Source of the DNA: Chloroflexia bacterium
GTDB taxonomy: Bacteria > Chloroflexota > Chloroflexia > Thermomicrobiales > UBA6265
Assembly: GCA_013698305.1 (NCBI GenBank)
Contig: JACCVC010000118.1
Coordinates: 1-5,520 of the forward strand
Length of the DNA stretch: 5,520 nt
Reading direction: 5' to 3'
Shown: piece by piece, positions 5,291 through 5,520 of the stretch
Layout: each line of letters begins with the position of its first letter
Numbering within the stretch: the stretch's first letter is position 1
Position numbers and translations under genes: made by a program
The notes under the pieces: generated by a model
What the model was told of the DNA's origin: nothing
The model's database searches: none
Seen by the model: the letters and a program-made list of their open reading frames with translations, nothing else

Positions 5291-5520
5291 TCAGGAACTG
5301 GCATGCGATGAGGCGCTGCCCGTCGCCGTGATGTCGGTAGCGAAGTGGTCGGGCAGCCCTTCTGCAGCGCGGATGCGGGCGGCGGCATGGGCGACATCGT
5401 ACTCGACGCGATGCAGCGTGACCTCGACACCGTCCCCATTGACTTCAATCAGTAGCCAGGCGGCGCGGGCATCGCCGTCCTTGGGCTTTCCGGCGCTGTC
5501 CGCGTTGACGAAGCGAACGC
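5291..5520 (-). CDS. Metallophosphoesterase (calcineurin-like), C-terminal part
   Basis: Only the last 75 codons are visible; the N-terminus with most metal ligands lies beyond the right edge. Read on the minus strand, the fragment starts VRFVNADSAGKPKDGDARAA and continues with WLLIEVNGDGVEVTLHRVEYDVAHAAARIRAAEG-like strands and helix. This matches the end of YfcE/MJ0936-like calcineurin phosphoesterases, in which 'FVNPGSVGxPxDGDPRAAY' is followed by two beta strands, 'V-x-Y-D' and an amphipathic 'AAxxIRxAGLP' helix. Here the 'NPGSVG' part reads NADSAG, a mild departure. Such enzymes hydrolyse phosphomono- or diesters with two metal ions; the substrate is unknown. The protein ends with a short Ser/Ala/Thr-rich tail. 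The stop lies 22 bp from the methyltransferase stop, with no clear terminator hairpin between them. Confidence 0.75.
   Translation of the reverse strand, partial: VRFVNADSAGKPKDGDARAAWLLIEVNGDGVEVTLHRVEYDVAHAAARIRAAEGLPDHFATDITATGSASSHASS

Noticed and set aside
5254..5448. Minus-strand 64-codon frame at the right end
   Set aside because: It is out of frame with the metallophosphoesterase reading of the same strand, which shows a recognisable conserved motif. The 64-codon translation is Ser/Pro/Arg-rich and domain-less.
1..5520. A previously undescribed defence, mobile or biosynthetic system
   Set aside because: All six genes except the secreted protein belong to common families, and no operon of cooperating unknown genes is visible. 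Only regulatory and single-protein oddities stand out.

Overview
This is a GC-rich (by eye roughly 60-65%) bacterial chromosomal window holding six protein genes, two of them cut by the window edges. Two features of the secreted protein at 1973-2707 recall predicted secreted proteins of Chloroflexota (Thermomicrobia/Sphaerobacter-like): Thr/Pro-rich tails of the 'TPTPVG' kind and a 'TDGTPVAG' start to the mature protein. That assignment is a weak inference, since no rRNA or other marker gene is present.

Layout from left to right. The N-terminus of a FAD/NAD(P)-binding oxidoreductase lies on the minus strand (1-129). An MFS efflux-type transporter follows on the minus strand (336-1595). Next is a 377-bp divergent regulatory region (1596-1972). 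It contains a minus-strand TATAAT box abutting a perfect 17-nt palindrome, and a tiny leader-type reading frame. A secreted protein of unknown family is on the plus strand (1973-2707). A 169-bp convergent spacer (2708-2876) contains two strong hairpins with matching outer ends. An acyl-CoA dehydrogenase-fold flavoprotein is on the minus strand (2877-4088). A second divergent region (4089-4449) carries a 14-nt palindrome. A class I SAM-dependent methyltransferase is on the plus strand (4450-5268). Finally, the C-terminal part of a calcineurin-like metallophosphoesterase lies on the minus strand and runs off the right edge (5291-5520).

The genes do not form an obvious pathway. The transporter and the oxidoreductase share a strand and could share a transcript. 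The transporter and the secreted protein are divergent around one symmetric operator-like site, so a common regulator is plausible. The dehydrogenase and methyltransferase are also divergent from a shared upstream region. I see no mobile element, phage, CRISPR, toxin-antitoxin or recognisable defence genes, and no clear new multi-gene system. The points most worth following up are the operator/promoter at 1895-1918, the two-hairpin intergenic element at 2731-2866, and the apparent lack of a canonical catalytic glutamate in the dehydrogenase-like protein.
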